Shown here in pieces: positions 9,418-18,416 of a stretch of DNA of 64,000 nucleotides. The notes beneath the pieces are model-generated. The model saw only the letters and a program-made list of their open reading frames with translations, was not told the origin of the DNA and made no database searches. Where the stretch lies: the NCBI RefSeq assembly GCF_002368195.1, contig NZ_AP018178.1:4746721-4810720 (forward strand), read 5' to 3'. The position numbers were made by a program, and so were the translations under genes. This stretch comes from Calothrix sp. NIES-2100. Its GTDB lineage: Bacteria > Cyanobacteriota > Cyanobacteriia > Cyanobacteriales > Nostocaceae. The first letter of the stretch is position 1; each line of letters begins with the position of its first letter.

Positions 9418-10011
9418 CTACTGCCGAATTCCTTTGAGAAACTCTGTTCTCGCTTCAATAATTGAAGACATTAAAACACAACGTACTAATAAATTTATAT
9501 CTAATTCGGGTAGTAAAGTACTTTGAGTAATTGGTTCATAGTTATCATTATTTAGTCCATATAAAGATAACTGATTATTTTCCCAAAACCAGACTTCAGT
9601 AATTTTAAATCTCTTGTATTTTTCTAGTTTATCTATACTGCCACTGGTAATATTAACTTCAATAGCTAAATCAGGATGCTCTTTCTTCTCACCTATATAA
9701 TAAGACTCATCAGGTTCAAAGGAAGCACTTTTTTCTTTTGCTCGACGGGTGGAACTACCAACAGGGATAAAATTTATACCCATTTCACACAAATAAAATT
9801 CTAGTAAAAAACCAATAATGGTTTTAAGCATTTCATGTTTTTCACCAAGAGTCATAAATTCTATACACCCATCAAGATAAATTATCCGTAAACCTGGAGC
9901 ATCTGCTGTTAACGCTTCAATCTTCTCAAATTCTTCCCAAGTGTAATAGCCAGGTAACAAAAACCGCTGTTCTGGGAGCGTGGTAAATTTATCTAAGATT
10001 TGTGGAGTCAT
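9418..10011 (-). CDS. Uma2 family endonuclease-like protein (DUF820)
   Basis: A PD-(D/E)XK-fold protein of the Uma2 family, which is greatly expanded in cyanobacteria. Seen: N-terminal TWEEFEKIEALTADAPGLRI, YLDGCIEFMT, then the core HPDLAIEVN with the acidic pair, and WFWENNQLSLY near the C-terminus where the catalytic lysine is usually placed. Length 197 is normal. It stands alone. Family membership is clear; the natural substrate is not. Confidence 0.85.
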   Translation of the reverse strand: MTPQILDKFTTLPEQRFLLPGYYTWEEFEKIEALTADAPGLRIIYLDGCIEFMTLGEKHEMLKTIIGFLLEFYLCEMGINFIPVGSSTRRAKEKSASFEPDESYYIGEKKEHPDLAIEVNITSGSIDKLEKYKRFKITEVWFWENNQLSLYGLNNDNYEPITQSTLLPELDINLLVRCVLMSSIIEARTEFLKGIRQ

Positions 10012-10396
10012 AGTTTATTGGTTTTATCTATAGATTGCCATACCTTACTGCAACGAGAACATAATCCTTAATGGCGACCTTGATATTTTAATTTCATACA
10101 GAGATAATATTTCATGATTGATTACCTATCATAATTATAACGCTGAACACTCGATATATAGCGTTTCCTAATCACATGAGGTATATCAGGGAATTACAAA
10201 AAATAAATTACCCATATTCCGTAGTGCGAGCATCTTGCTCGCTTTTTAACATTAGCTTCCGAGACGCTCGCACTACAAATTTATTGGGTATTTAAAAAAT
10301 TGGATGTCCCTCATAGCCCCCTCCTCGCTTGCAGGGAGGGGGTTGGGGGTGGGGTTCTTGTAGCTCACTCAATCGATAAATGCTATAATACGTAAC
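10012..10396. other. Intergenic region with palindromic repeats
   Basis: Holds the inverted repeat at 10221-10276 and a G-rich stretch (GGGAGGGGGTTGGGGGTGGGG) near 10335 that recurs in related form near 21500. No gene is visible. Confidence 0.5.
10221..10276. repeat. Inverted repeat GTAGTGCGAGC
   Basis: Arms 10221-10231 and 10266-10276 are perfect 11-bp complements around a 34-nt loop; the motif GAGACGCTCGCA recurs at 48411 in a different hairpin. Confidence 0.75.
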
Positions 10397-10789
10397 TTAA
10401 TACCTATAAATCATAGTAACTAGATAAAAACCAGCGACAGTAAAAATAAAAATCACAGTTGCAGAATATACTATTACATCCTTTAAAAGAAATAATATCC
10501 AATCTTTTCTCAGTTCCTGTTTAAACTTGAGTTCGCGCAACTTTCGCTCAAGTTCTGCATCTTCTTTTGCAGGTAAACTGACATAACGAGTTGAATATAT
10601 ATCATCAATAATTTCTTCTGTATCGCTTTTGTCTTCCCATGTACCAAAAGTTTCCACAAATTTGTCTAATGACTGATTAGTCTGATTTGAGACAATCCGT
10701 AGATTCTCCTTAGTTAGGTTACCTATTTCTTTTTTAAGCGCCTTTTTTACAGCTTTTTTGATTAAAGTTTCTAGTTTTTTAGCCGACAT
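10397..10789 (-). CDS. Membrane protein carrying a VapB-type tail motif
   Basis: A 130-residue protein: basic N-terminal helix, then FVETFGTWEDKSDTEEIIDD followed by IYSTR at about residues 44-68, and a C-terminal hydrophobic helix (about 106-128). The central motif matches the C-terminal tails of the two antitoxin-like proteins encoded just upstream (11484-11840 and 11899-12174). In those it is the terminal part; here a charged linker and a membrane helix follow. No toxin gene is paired with it. It may be an antitoxin-derived membrane protein. Confidence 0.6.
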   Translation of the reverse strand: MSAKKLETLIKKAVKKALKKEIGNLTKENLRIVSNQTNQSLDKFVETFGTWEDKSDTEEIIDDIYSTRYVSLPAKEDAELERKLRELKFKQELRKDWILFLLKDVIVYSATVIFIFTVAGFYLVTMIYRY

Positions 10790-11085
10790 GGTTTGTTAAA
10801 GTTTTTCGAGCATATCGTTTCAGCTTTGATTTTAGTAGAATTTAATGCTGAACAAATGAAGTCGCAATTACACAAATCAAACTTTGTAACTTTTCTTTGC
10901 GCCTTTGCGTCTTTGCGTGAGATAAATTTTTTAATGAACCGCCAAGGACGCAGAGGACGCAGAGGAAGAGAGTTTTAGAGGATTTTTGCGGGAATTTGTA
11001 GGGTGCTTTAATAGAGTGTAATGCACTAATATTATTACAATGCACAGTCAGGCGATCGCATAATTTAATGAATATTTCGATGTTT

Positions 11086-11487
11086 TTATGGCAAAGTCCA
11101 GTTTTCGAGTTGTAGTCCGATAATTCGACTGTAATGACGAGTATTGTTAGTCACTAAAATATAATTTCCTGTAAGTGCAACACTAGCAATTAGTAAGTCA
11201 AACTCAGCAATTGGTTGTCCTCGTCTGCGGAGTTCTGCTTTTAATTCTCCAAACTTTTTGAGAGCAGGAGTAGTTAAAGGTACAACGGGTAAATTTTGAA
11301 TAAAGTCTTCTGCACGAGCTAAATTTTCCACCACTCGTTGAGAATTATAAGCACCAAAATACAACTCAGCAACAGTGATACTGCAAATAGAAATTTGCTC
11401 CCATCCTATTTCACTAACTTTAGTTCTGACTGAATTAATATCTTTAATCCAATAAATACAAGTATCGGTATCAAGTAAATAAGTCAT
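11086..11487 (-). CDS. vapC: VapC-type PIN-domain ribonuclease toxin
   Basis: PIN-domain toxin that cleaves RNA with Mg2+ held by acidic residues. Visible: LLDTDTCIYW at the N-terminus with the first aspartate, SICSITVAELYFGA with the conserved glutamate, FDLLIASVAL with the third acid, and VTNNTRHYSRIIGL at the end. Length 133 is typical. The gene overlaps the antitoxin by 4 bases (ATGA), the usual TA arrangement. Confidence 0.93.
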   Translation of the reverse strand: MTYLLDTDTCIYWIKDINSVRTKVSEIGWEQISICSITVAELYFGAYNSQRVVENLARAEDFIQNLPVVPLTTPALKKFGELKAELRRRGQPIAEFDLLIASVALTGNYILVTNNTRHYSRIIGLQLENWTLP

Positions 11488-11840
11488 AGACTAATGTCAT
11501 TCTTAGAAATAGTACGGCTATCATAAATCTCTTTGACTATTTCCTCAGCAGTTCTTTCATCTTCCCAAGGGCCAAGCCTTTCCATAAAGGTATCTAGTGG
11601 GTGTGGTTTTGGTTGCTCAGATGAAAAAATGATTTCATTCGCTATTAGTTGATTTGCTTCTGGGATTCCTAATTTTTTGGTTTCCTCTTTAGCTGTAACC
11701 ATGACTTGCATCAAAGTTATAGCCTGACGTAGGACATCACTTTTACTTGTGCCAATCTTTGTTGCCAGTTCTTCTAATATTTGATTAAGTTCTGGTGATA
11801 AATCTAAGTTAAAATGAACCATACCGTTAATATCACTCAT
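11484..11840 (-). CDS. vapB: VapB-type antitoxin with ribbon-helix-helix N-terminus
   Basis: N-terminal FNLDLSPELNQILEELATKI, with SKSDVLRQAI following, is a ribbon-helix-helix DNA-binding fold. The C-terminal FMERLGPWEDERTAEEIVKE, followed by IYDSR, is the toxin-binding tail. At 118 residues it is longer than many VapB proteins. It precedes and overlaps vapC. By family analogy it represses its own operon and neutralises VapC. Confidence 0.88.
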   Translation of the reverse strand: MSDINGMVHFNLDLSPELNQILEELATKIGTSKSDVLRQAITLMQVMVTAKEETKKLGIPEANQLIANEIIFSSEQPKPHPLDTFMERLGPWEDERTAEEIVKEIYDSRTISKNDISL

Positions 11841-11898
11841 GCTTTCATCCTTGCGTGACTTTACATATATTATATTGTGCCAATATCAAGGGAATATT

Positions 11899-12174
11899 TC
11901 AGAATAAATAATTGCGATCGCTTACACTTCGACTTGAATATATATCATCAATAATTTCTTCTGCTGTGCGTGTGTCTGCCCAGTTTCCGAAGGTTTCTAA
12001 AAAAGCTTGTGGTAGATAGTTTGCTTGTGTGGGTTTATTTGATAAATCCTCTTGTTGTAGCTTTTGTGTCTCTTGTTGAAGCACCTGATGAACGATTTTG
12101 ACAATTAAAGCATCTAAGCCTCCTACTTTCAGAAGATTTAAAAGCTTCTCAGATGTAGGTTGGGAGTTTTCCAT
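11899..12174 (-). CDS. Solitary antitoxin-like protein
   Basis: A 91-residue protein whose second half, FLETFGNWADTRTAEEIIDD then IYSSRSVS, matches the VapB tail next door. The N-terminal half is helical (LLNLLKVGGLDALIVKIVHQ) and not a clear ribbon-helix-helix. No toxin gene of its own follows; the next gene is the vapB of a complete pair. It could be a decayed pair, or an extra antitoxin acting on VapC. Confidence 0.65.
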   Translation of the reverse strand: MENSQPTSEKLLNLLKVGGLDALIVKIVHQVLQQETQKLQQEDLSNKPTQANYLPQAFLETFGNWADTRTAEEIIDDIYSSRSVSDRNYLF

Positions 12175-12234
12175 AGAAAATATTTAGCTTTTGAACTCAA
12201 TATTTTAATATTTGACTCAAAATACACTAACAAT

Positions 12235-12495
12235 TCAGTTGTAAATTTCTCTACGATGTCCAACTCGATCAATAAAAATAGTTTTTTTGTCAGGGTCAAA
12301 CTCGTAAATAACTCTATAATCTCCAATTCTCAGCTTATAAAAACCAGATAAGTCAGCCGTAAGAGGTTGCGGTGTAATCTGGTCGAAATTTTCCGCCAGC
12401 CAATTAATCTTGTTAACAATTCTTTCACAGACAGCCTTTGTCAACTTTTCTAGGTCAGCTAGGGCTTCCGGTTCATACTCAACTAAGTAATTCAT
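12235..12495 (-). CDS. RelE/ParE-type mRNA interferase toxin
   Basis: 86 residues with the RelE fold signature: EYEPEALADLEKL helix, a second helix, then the strands FYKLRIGDYRVIYEFD and TIFIDRVGHRREIY. Basic residues R (in LRIGDYR) and the HRR near the end are in the positions used for ribosome-dependent mRNA cleavage in RelE proteins. It overlaps the upstream small gene by 4 bases. Confidence 0.9.
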   Translation of the reverse strand: MNYLVEYEPEALADLEKLTKAVCERIVNKINWLAENFDQITPQPLTADLSGFYKLRIGDYRVIYEFDPDKKTIFIDRVGHRREIYN

Positions 12496-12710
12496 CCGTT
12501 CCCTAAACCCAGTCTTTGCATAACCTCTGCTGCGGGAATACCTCTAGAACCAGCTTCTCTACGCTGCTGAATTGCTAAAAGTTCTTGTTTAAAATTTTCC
12601 TTGACTGTTTGATTTGTATCTGGATCTACTAGAAGTTCTTCTATGGTTTCTCTAACAGTTTCTCGAATCAGGGCTTTAAATTCATCAATAGTGAGATCGT
12701 TAACTTGCAT
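12492..12710 (-). CDS. Antitoxin partner of the RelE-like toxin
   Basis: 72 residues, helical: MQVNDLTIDEFKALIRETVR, an acidic stretch, and a C-terminal GIPAAEVMQRLGL. Its stop overlaps the toxin start (ATGA), which defines the pair. The family is common beside RelE-like toxins in cyanobacteria; I see no classical DNA-binding motif. Confidence 0.75.
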   Translation of the reverse strand: MQVNDLTIDEFKALIRETVRETIEELLVDPDTNQTVKENFKQELLAIQQRREAGSRGIPAAEVMQRLGLGNG

Positions 12711-12911
12711 AGTGGTAATTTCAAAAAAGGCTTATTTACCAATTTTAGTCTATGCGTAATCATTGGCGAACAGTTATTAACCTATAGGTAAATATTGATG
12801 AGAAGTTAAAGGTAAGTAGTTAAATGTAAAATTTATAACTATGTCATTGTGAATGGAGCGAAGCAATCGTAAGGCGCTAGAGCATTAATTACTGGATGAC
12901 TTGAGGTTTTT

Positions 12912-13193
12912 TTAATTGCAACCATCATAGAAAAATTTTCCTTGACGTTTGTTAATTCTTTCCCGGATTGTTTGACGAATATCTTCCCAATCTGTAGCTG
13001 TCATTTCTGTTGCATCTCCAGAGTTTAATCCTTCCAGAAGCATTGTTTCAAGACGTTCTTTAGCTCTCTGTTTTTGGTCTGGTCGCACTAATTCACGAAA
13101 ATACTCGCTGACACTGCTGTAACCACCTTGAGCTACCTGTTTTTCTATATAAGCTCGCATGGTGTCAGGTAAGGAAATATTGATACTTTTCAC
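12912..13193 (-). CDS. ParD-like antitoxin without a ParE partner
   Basis: 93 residues. The N-terminus KSINISLPDTMRAYIEKQV, then GYSSVSEYFRELVR, is the ribbon-helix-helix of ParD/CC2985 antitoxins, and the middle has the usual LLEGLNSG. Normally parE overlaps the 3' end, but the next gene downstream is the antitoxin of another pair, about 200 bases away. The end GKFFYDGCN is unusual and may be a changed C-terminus after loss of parE. Confidence 0.78.
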   Translation of the reverse strand: MKSINISLPDTMRAYIEKQVAQGGYSSVSEYFRELVRPDQKQRAKERLETMLLEGLNSGDATEMTATDWEDIRQTIRERINKRQGKFFYDGCN

Positions 13194-13291
13194 AATAGTT
13201 TAGTTTTTAAATCTGTTTTTCTACATTATGGCAGTTTTTGCCATTTTATGTCATGGCAACAGAAGACGGAATCAGCCATGATAAAGTCTCA

Positions 13292-13346
13292 GATCCCCGA
13301 CTTCTTGAAGAAGTCGGGGATCTTGTTGTTCACGAATGATTTATGA
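13292..13346. repeat. Dispersed hairpin repeat GATCCCCGACTTCTT
   Basis: Palindrome 13292-13322 (15-bp arms about one central base) plus a 24-base flank that together recur, in the opposite orientation, at 36337-36391. The flank reads AAATCATTCGTGAA on the other strand in both copies, so the element is longer than the hairpin. Confidence 0.85.
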
Positions 13347-13411
13347 TGGCTACAATTTGGACAGTGACGCTACTTATAATCAAGCACTCTCTTGTAGACA
13401 AAGTTTTGAGA

Positions 13412-13441
13412 TGTTGGGTTTCGTTCCTCAACCCAACCTAC
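13412..13441. repeat. Half copy of the TTGGGTTTCGTTCC repeat
   Basis: Identical over 30 bases to the right arm at 5545-5574; the left arm is missing. Confidence 0.85.
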
Positions 13442-13472
13442 GCCTCTGAGGATGTTGGGAGAGATATTAAAA

Positions 13473-14468
13473 TTAAAAGAATAGAGAAAAAATTATGTCT
13501 ATACCATGACCTACTAAACCTCCTATTGATTCACCTAATGGTTTCCCTAATGACCCACCAAAGAAAGAACCAATTGCACCACCTATTTTTTCTAAAATAG
13601 GAATAGCACTAAATAGTTTATTTTTTATGCTTGTCTTCTGCTCTTCATTAAAACTAAATTCTTCATTATTTTTATCTGATTTATTATAATTATAATTATT
13701 GTTACTTGTTATTCTTTGAGAAGTTGCCAAAAAAAAGGGAACAGCACTTCGCTCAGACATTCTTTTAAAAACTTTGCTATAAAGCTCTTCTAACCATCTC
13801 TTACCATCTGGATTAGTGAGAGTTTTACTTTTATTATCTACTGCAATTACAGGAATATTATTTGCTATATGATCACCTGTATGCTTTGCGATTTCATTCC
13901 TGATACGCTTAGTTCTTTCTTTTAAATCAACTAAATAGTCATCTGCTTTATCTGTACGAGTGAATATAATCACTGCATAATTCCATACATTTACCGTAAA
14001 GGCTTCTGAAATAATTTTAATACCTTGCATCTCATCAGCAGTAACTCTGGAATCATCAAGGCGAGTTACAAACCATAATGAATCAATTTGCTTAACTTTA
14101 TTTTTTATAAGGTTGATATATTTTTGGTCATTTTTTTCTTCGGGTATATCATCACACAGTCCAGGAGTATCAATTATTGTAAAATTAATATTATTAATTT
14201 GATGTTCATAACTTTTAACATCCATAGTAGTTGGATCATATTTACCCTCTGGTGCGATATTTTCACCGAATAATGAATTAATCGTGCTGGATTTCCCAAC
14301 TCCTGTCCGTCCCACCATCAGAAATGTAAATTTTTCTTTTCGTGCTTTTTGCAATTCTTTTATTAAAGTAAATAAATCATCTATAAATGATGGATACTTT
14401 TGGAGATTCACAGAGGAAAATAATCTTTTCAGTTTATCTAAAATTTCATTATTTTCAGTATTTTTCAT
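13473..14468 (-). CDS. AIG1/dynamin-like small GTPase with glycine-zipper C-terminus
   Basis: Translation probably starts at the ATG at 14466-14468, because the frame further upstream runs through an intergenic repeat. The 331-residue protein has G1 GRTGVGKSSTINSLFG, a G2-like threonine in DPTTMD, G3 DTPG in FTIIDTPGLCDD, and G4 TRTDKADD, as in AIG1/Toc34/IRG-type GTPases. The C-terminus is a glycine-rich hydrophobic segment (EKIGGAIGSFFGGSLG, then GESIGGLVGHG, IIFSLFF), which looks like a membrane-inserting or pore-like helix pair. It is AT-rich compared with neighbours and lies beside the TA island. Function unknown. Confidence 0.75.
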   Translation of the reverse strand: MKNTENNEILDKLKRLFSSVNLQKYPSFIDDLFTLIKELQKARKEKFTFLMVGRTGVGKSSTINSLFGENIAPEGKYDPTTMDVKSYEHQINNINFTIIDTPGLCDDIPEEKNDQKYINLIKNKVKQIDSLWFVTRLDDSRVTADEMQGIKIISEAFTVNVWNYAVIIFTRTDKADDYLVDLKERTKRIRNEIAKHTGDHIANNIPVIAVDNKSKTLTNPDGKRWLEELYSKVFKRMSERSAVPFFLATSQRITSNNNYNYNKSDKNNEEFSFNEEQKTSIKNKLFSAIPILEKIGGAIGSFFGGSLGKPLGESIGGLVGHGIDIIFSLFF

Positions 14469-14533
14469 ACACTTTTTCTGAGCTAAGCCTATATATTTGT
14501 TGTTTAAAACTAACAAATTATAAAAAAATATAT

Positions 14534-14594
14534 AACCGCAAATACACGCATGATAACACCTTCTCTGTGCGTTCATCTGCGTGCATCTGCGGTT
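14534..14594. repeat. Inverted repeat of the AACCGCAGATGCACGCA type
   Basis: Arms 14534-14550 and 14578-14594 are 17-bp near-complements (two mismatches). It lies between the phosphoketolase stop and the GTPase start. Confidence 0.75.
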
Positions 14595-14612
14595 AAAAAT
14601 TAAAGTCTAAAA

Positions 14613-16826
14613 TTAATGCACTAACTCGATCGCTCTTTTCGTCAACGCCTCCGCAGTCAACCCATTAAACGCCATCAATTCACCAGCACTGGCTGTAGTT
14701 TCCCCACGCTTCCAAGCAAAAGTATCGCGCTTAGAATTACTCCGCAACATAATTGGTTCTAGCATTGCCGGCGCACCACCAGTAACACCAATTAATGCAT
14801 CGCCATCAAATAATTCGGCAAATTTGGCATCATCTAAGAAACCACCATCAGGTTCGGAACAAGTATCCCATGCAGTATCATTAGGACGATATAAACGGCG
14901 GGGATTAATAATAGAAACTATCTTGGCACTAATACCTTCAGTTTCTAAGAAAGCTGCTGCTTCAAATACTGGCATTAATGTCATATCACCAATGACAGCA
15001 AACACAACTTGCTTATCACCAGGAACTTCATGCAATACTACTGCACCTTCGCGTAAACCTTGACGAGTTTGTTCTAAAGTTGTGCGAATTGGTAACGGTG
15101 ATTTACTTGCTGTAATGACAATTCCCTTATTTTTTGTTTGCAATGCCCAGTCATAACAAGCTTGAATACTGTTAGCATCGGAGGGGAATAATGGGAATAC
15201 ATTGCCAGTTCGCATTAAGGAGGCAAAATAAGCTTCAATTTCTGGACGTTGGTGTGTCCAACCGTTGCGTCCTTGCTCTAATGCGCCGGCAGTAAATAAT
15301 GTAATTGTTGAGGGAGTTTGACGGCGTAATTCTGCCATTGCTTGGGTTACGGTTTGCCAAATTGGTAAGCCGTTGATGGCAAAAGATTCGTAGGAACACC
15401 ACAATGTTCTTGCACCCATTAATGATAAACCAGCAGCTAAACCAGCACAAGCATCTTCACTCAATGGTTCGTAAACTTGTCCGTTTGGTGCTTGATTATA
15501 TAAGTCGTCGGTTGTGGGGTGAATAATCTTCAATGCTTGGTTAATATTGGCAATTCCTGATGCTTCGTTACCATCAGCGTTAGTTACTAAGAAATTCGGG
15601 TCTTTTTTACCCACAATTCCCACCAATCTTCCCATCGCAGTTGTAGAAACTTTGGGTTCACCACCTACTGCATATTCTTCTAAAGGTAATTCGCCTAAGT
15701 CTGCTAATGGTAATTCAAATTCTGTCACCACTGTTTTCGCAGCAGGGCCACCGCCAGCGCGTTCGGCGTTGGTTCTGACTAATTCCCAAGCTGACGCAGA
15801 TAAAGCACGTTCTTTTAACGCGCTGACAATATGAGGAGCATCTAACGTATCTTTAGGATAAAGGTTGTGAGATTTTGCGCCTCTGGCGTGGACTCCCGCA
15901 CCTTTAAGTTGTTTAATGATGAAGACTGTTAGCTTACCACTCAAAGCAGAACGCGCTGCTTTATCGACTCCCACAAGTACAGCTTTGGTGAAGGCTAGCC
16001 GTTGCTCAAAGGAGAAAGCGGTACTATCAACATAATCGCCGGCTTGGTTTTGGTCGTCAAATTCTTTGGCATCAACTAAAACAACTTCCGCAAAACCGTT
16101 ACCATGCCAGTATGCTGTCATCTGTTCGTTGGTTTTCAGGGAAACCATACTGTGATGTTCTTGGCTGTATCCATTCCACACCAGCACTGGTAAGAAGTTA
16201 GTGGCATGGGGGTAGGCGGTGTTAAAGTGAGCAATTGAACTCATAATATATGGTTCACCTAGTCCACCATCGCCAACGGTGAAGGGGAAAAGCTTATCTT
16301 TATGCAGCAGTGCAGCTGACATGGCGAAGTGTTGCCCTTGTCCCAAAGGCCCCGCTGGTGCGAGAATACCAGGTATGTAACCGGAAAGATGTCCTAACAG
16401 TCCATGCTTTTCACGAAAGCGATCGCGCAATTGTTGGACTGTAAAAATGCCCATATCCTCTAAAGAGCGATCGAGGAACATCGCACTATAAAATCCCGGG
16501 GCGTGGTGACCGACTTCGGTGATAATGTTTTTGTACCCTAACATGACCAAAGCCGCGTAAGCTTCCGCTTGGCTAGCAAATCCACCAGGGTGTCCAGAGG
16601 CTTTACTACCTGTAACTTGTAGGGTCAGGTAACGTAATGCATCGGCAGCAAGTAATGTTTGATAGACGGCATTCGGTTCTGTAGGAGATGCGATCGCTAC
16701 TTTGTCTGATTCTATCGCCGGAGTTGCACCATGAGTTTCAAAACCTGGTAACGCTTCGCCAAAATATTGAATTCCTTCACAAAAATTTGGAACCGCTGAA
16801 GATGCTTTAGGGGTGGTTGCTGTCAT
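14613..16826 (-). CDS. Phosphoketolase/transketolase-family thiamine-diphosphate enzyme
   Basis: A 737-residue ThDP enzyme of central carbon metabolism. Seen: KASGHPGGFASQAEAYAAL, GHHAPGFYSAMFLDRS, GPLGQGQHFAMSAA, and the ThDP-binding GDGGLGEPYIMSS; later LVWNGYSQEHHSMVSLKTNEQ and a C-terminal transketolase-like domain (AINGLPIWQTV, VVFAVIGDM). Cyanobacteria carry a family annotated as a second phosphoketolase that is shorter than the usual 790-800 residues, and this resembles it. Phosphoketolases split xylulose-5-phosphate or fructose-6-phosphate to acetyl phosphate; whether this divergent form does so is not shown by the sequence. Confidence 0.8.
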   Translation of the reverse strand: MTATTPKASSAVPNFCEGIQYFGEALPGFETHGATPAIESDKVAIASPTEPNAVYQTLLAADALRYLTLQVTGSKASGHPGGFASQAEAYAALVMLGYKNIITEVGHHAPGFYSAMFLDRSLEDMGIFTVQQLRDRFREKHGLLGHLSGYIPGILAPAGPLGQGQHFAMSAALLHKDKLFPFTVGDGGLGEPYIMSSIAHFNTAYPHATNFLPVLVWNGYSQEHHSMVSLKTNEQMTAYWHGNGFAEVVLVDAKEFDDQNQAGDYVDSTAFSFEQRLAFTKAVLVGVDKAARSALSGKLTVFIIKQLKGAGVHARGAKSHNLYPKDTLDAPHIVSALKERALSASAWELVRTNAERAGGGPAAKTVVTEFELPLADLGELPLEEYAVGGEPKVSTTAMGRLVGIVGKKDPNFLVTNADGNEASGIANINQALKIIHPTTDDLYNQAPNGQVYEPLSEDACAGLAAGLSLMGARTLWCSYESFAINGLPIWQTVTQAMAELRRQTPSTITLFTAGALEQGRNGWTHQRPEIEAYFASLMRTGNVFPLFPSDANSIQACYDWALQTKNKGIVITASKSPLPIRTTLEQTRQGLREGAVVLHEVPGDKQVVFAVIGDMTLMPVFEAAAFLETEGISAKIVSIINPRRLYRPNDTAWDTCSEPDGGFLDDAKFAELFDGDALIGVTGGAPAMLEPIMLRSNSKRDTFAWKRGETTASAGELMAFNGLTAEALTKRAIELVH

Positions 16827-17023
16827 GCTGAATACCTTAAAAGGATGAGGAGGAACTGTAGATGCTCGTCCAAATTAACAAAAATTTTACAACTTTCGGG
16901 TTGTAACAGTTTATTGCACTTTCGCAACACAAAGATAAGCAGATTCAATAGTTATTCAGAAAAATTTAATTTTCTTATGTGGGCTGCATTGGCAAAACAG
17001 AACTAGCGCAACAGGTAAAGCCT

Positions 17024-18397
17024 ATGAAACTGCCCAATGGCCCTAAATACTCAGCGTTTGTTCAAATGCTTCAGTGGATTTTTCAACCCATGCCTTTTAT
17101 GGAAGCTTGCGCCAAACGCTATGGTGATATTTTTACCATGCAATTGAATGCGCCAGTGGTGTTTGTCAGCAATCCCCAGGCGCTACAGCAAATGTTGACT
17201 AGCGATACCAAGGAATTTGAAGCGCCTAGCGATTTCAACACGGTATTTGAACCGATGCTAGGGAAAAATTCTGTAATTACAGTCAGCGGGGAAGTTCATC
17301 GCCGTCAACGCCAATTATTAATGCCGCCGTTTCACGGTGATCGAATGCGCACCTATGGGCAGGTAATTAACCATGTCACAGAACAGGTAATTAGTCAATG
17401 GCAGATAGATAAACCCTTCTATATCAGAGAAGCGATGCAAATCATTACCATGCGGGTGATTATGCAAGCTGTATTTGGATTATACGAAGGGCAACGCGCC
17501 CAAGAATTAGAGGAACTTTTAGCTGTTATGCTAAATGAAAACTCGCCTTTAAGGGTAGTTGAACTTTATTTTCCGGCTTTGAGAATGGATTTAGGCCCCC
17601 GCAGTTCTTGGGGAAGATTCCTGCGCCGCAAAGAGCGCGTTCATCAACTCCTCAACGCAGAAATTCAAGAACGGCGAGATAATCCCGATCCATCGCGCAC
17701 AGATATCCTCAGCTTACTCATGGCGGCGCGTGATGAAGCTGGTGAAGCGATGACGGATGAGGAATTGCGTGATGAATTAATGACGCTGTTAACAGCAGGA
17801 CATGAAACCACAGCCACAGCTTTAACATGGGCTTTGTACTGGATTCATAAATTACCAGCAGTTAGGCAAAAACTAGTACAAGAATTAGATAGTTTGGGTG
17901 AAAATCCAGATCCCAGTAGCGTTTTTAAATCACCATATCTCAACGCTGTTTGCTGTGAATCTTTGCGGATTTATCCAGTAGGAATGCTGACTTTCCCACG
18001 AGTCGTCAGAGAACCTGTATCTTTGTGTGGTTATGACTTAGAACCCGGTACAGTCGTACTTGGTTCAATTTATCTTACCCATCAGCGCGAAGATTTATAC
18101 CCACAACATCAGCAATTTAAACCAGAACGCTTTTTAGAACGTCAATTTTCCCCTTACGAGTTTTTACCCTTTGGCGGTGGTGCAAGACGTTGTATCGGCA
18201 TGGCATTTGCCCAGTATGAAATGAAAGTTATACTAGCAAAAATTCTCTCTAGTTGGGATTTGGCGCTAGTAGATGAGAATCTGGAGATTCGCCCAAAACG
18301 CCGTGGTTTAGTCACAGGGCCAAATCGCAGCATTGAAATAGTGGCGAAACAACAACATCAGCTGCGATCGCGGGCGTTAGAGTCAACCAGCATCTAA
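17024..18397 (+). CDS. Cytochrome P450, CYP110-like
   Basis: A haem-thiolate monooxygenase. The start ATG at 17024 (MKLPNGPKYSAFVQMLQWIF) is preferred over a GTG 45 bases upstream since the family begins this way. I-helix LLTAGHETTATALTWALYW with the AGHETT oxygen-binding motif, K-helix ESLR, PERF, and the haem-binding loop FLPFGGGARRCIGMAFA with the cysteine ligand are all present. Length 457 fits CYP110, a cyanobacterial family thought to oxidise fatty acids and terpenes. The substrate is unknown here. Confidence 0.9.
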   Translation: MKLPNGPKYSAFVQMLQWIFQPMPFMEACAKRYGDIFTMQLNAPVVFVSNPQALQQMLTSDTKEFEAPSDFNTVFEPMLGKNSVITVSGEVHRRQRQLLMPPFHGDRMRTYGQVINHVTEQVISQWQIDKPFYIREAMQIITMRVIMQAVFGLYEGQRAQELEELLAVMLNENSPLRVVELYFPALRMDLGPRSSWGRFLRRKERVHQLLNAEIQERRDNPDPSRTDILSLLMAARDEAGEAMTDEELRDELMTLLTAGHETTATALTWALYWIHKLPAVRQKLVQELDSLGENPDPSSVFKSPYLNAVCCESLRIYPVGMLTFPRVVREPVSLCGYDLEPGTVVLGSIYLTHQREDLYPQHQQFKPERFLERQFSPYEFLPFGGGARRCIGMAFAQYEMKVILAKILSSWDLALVDENLEIRPKRRGLVTGPNRSIEIVAKQQHQLRSRALESTSI

Positions 18398-18416
18398 TAT
18401 TTTGCGATTATAGCAG

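Noticed and set aside
14469..14576. Longer N-terminus for the AIG1-like GTPase
   Set aside because: The extra 36 codons run through an intergenic inverted repeat; the ATG at 14468 suits the domain start.
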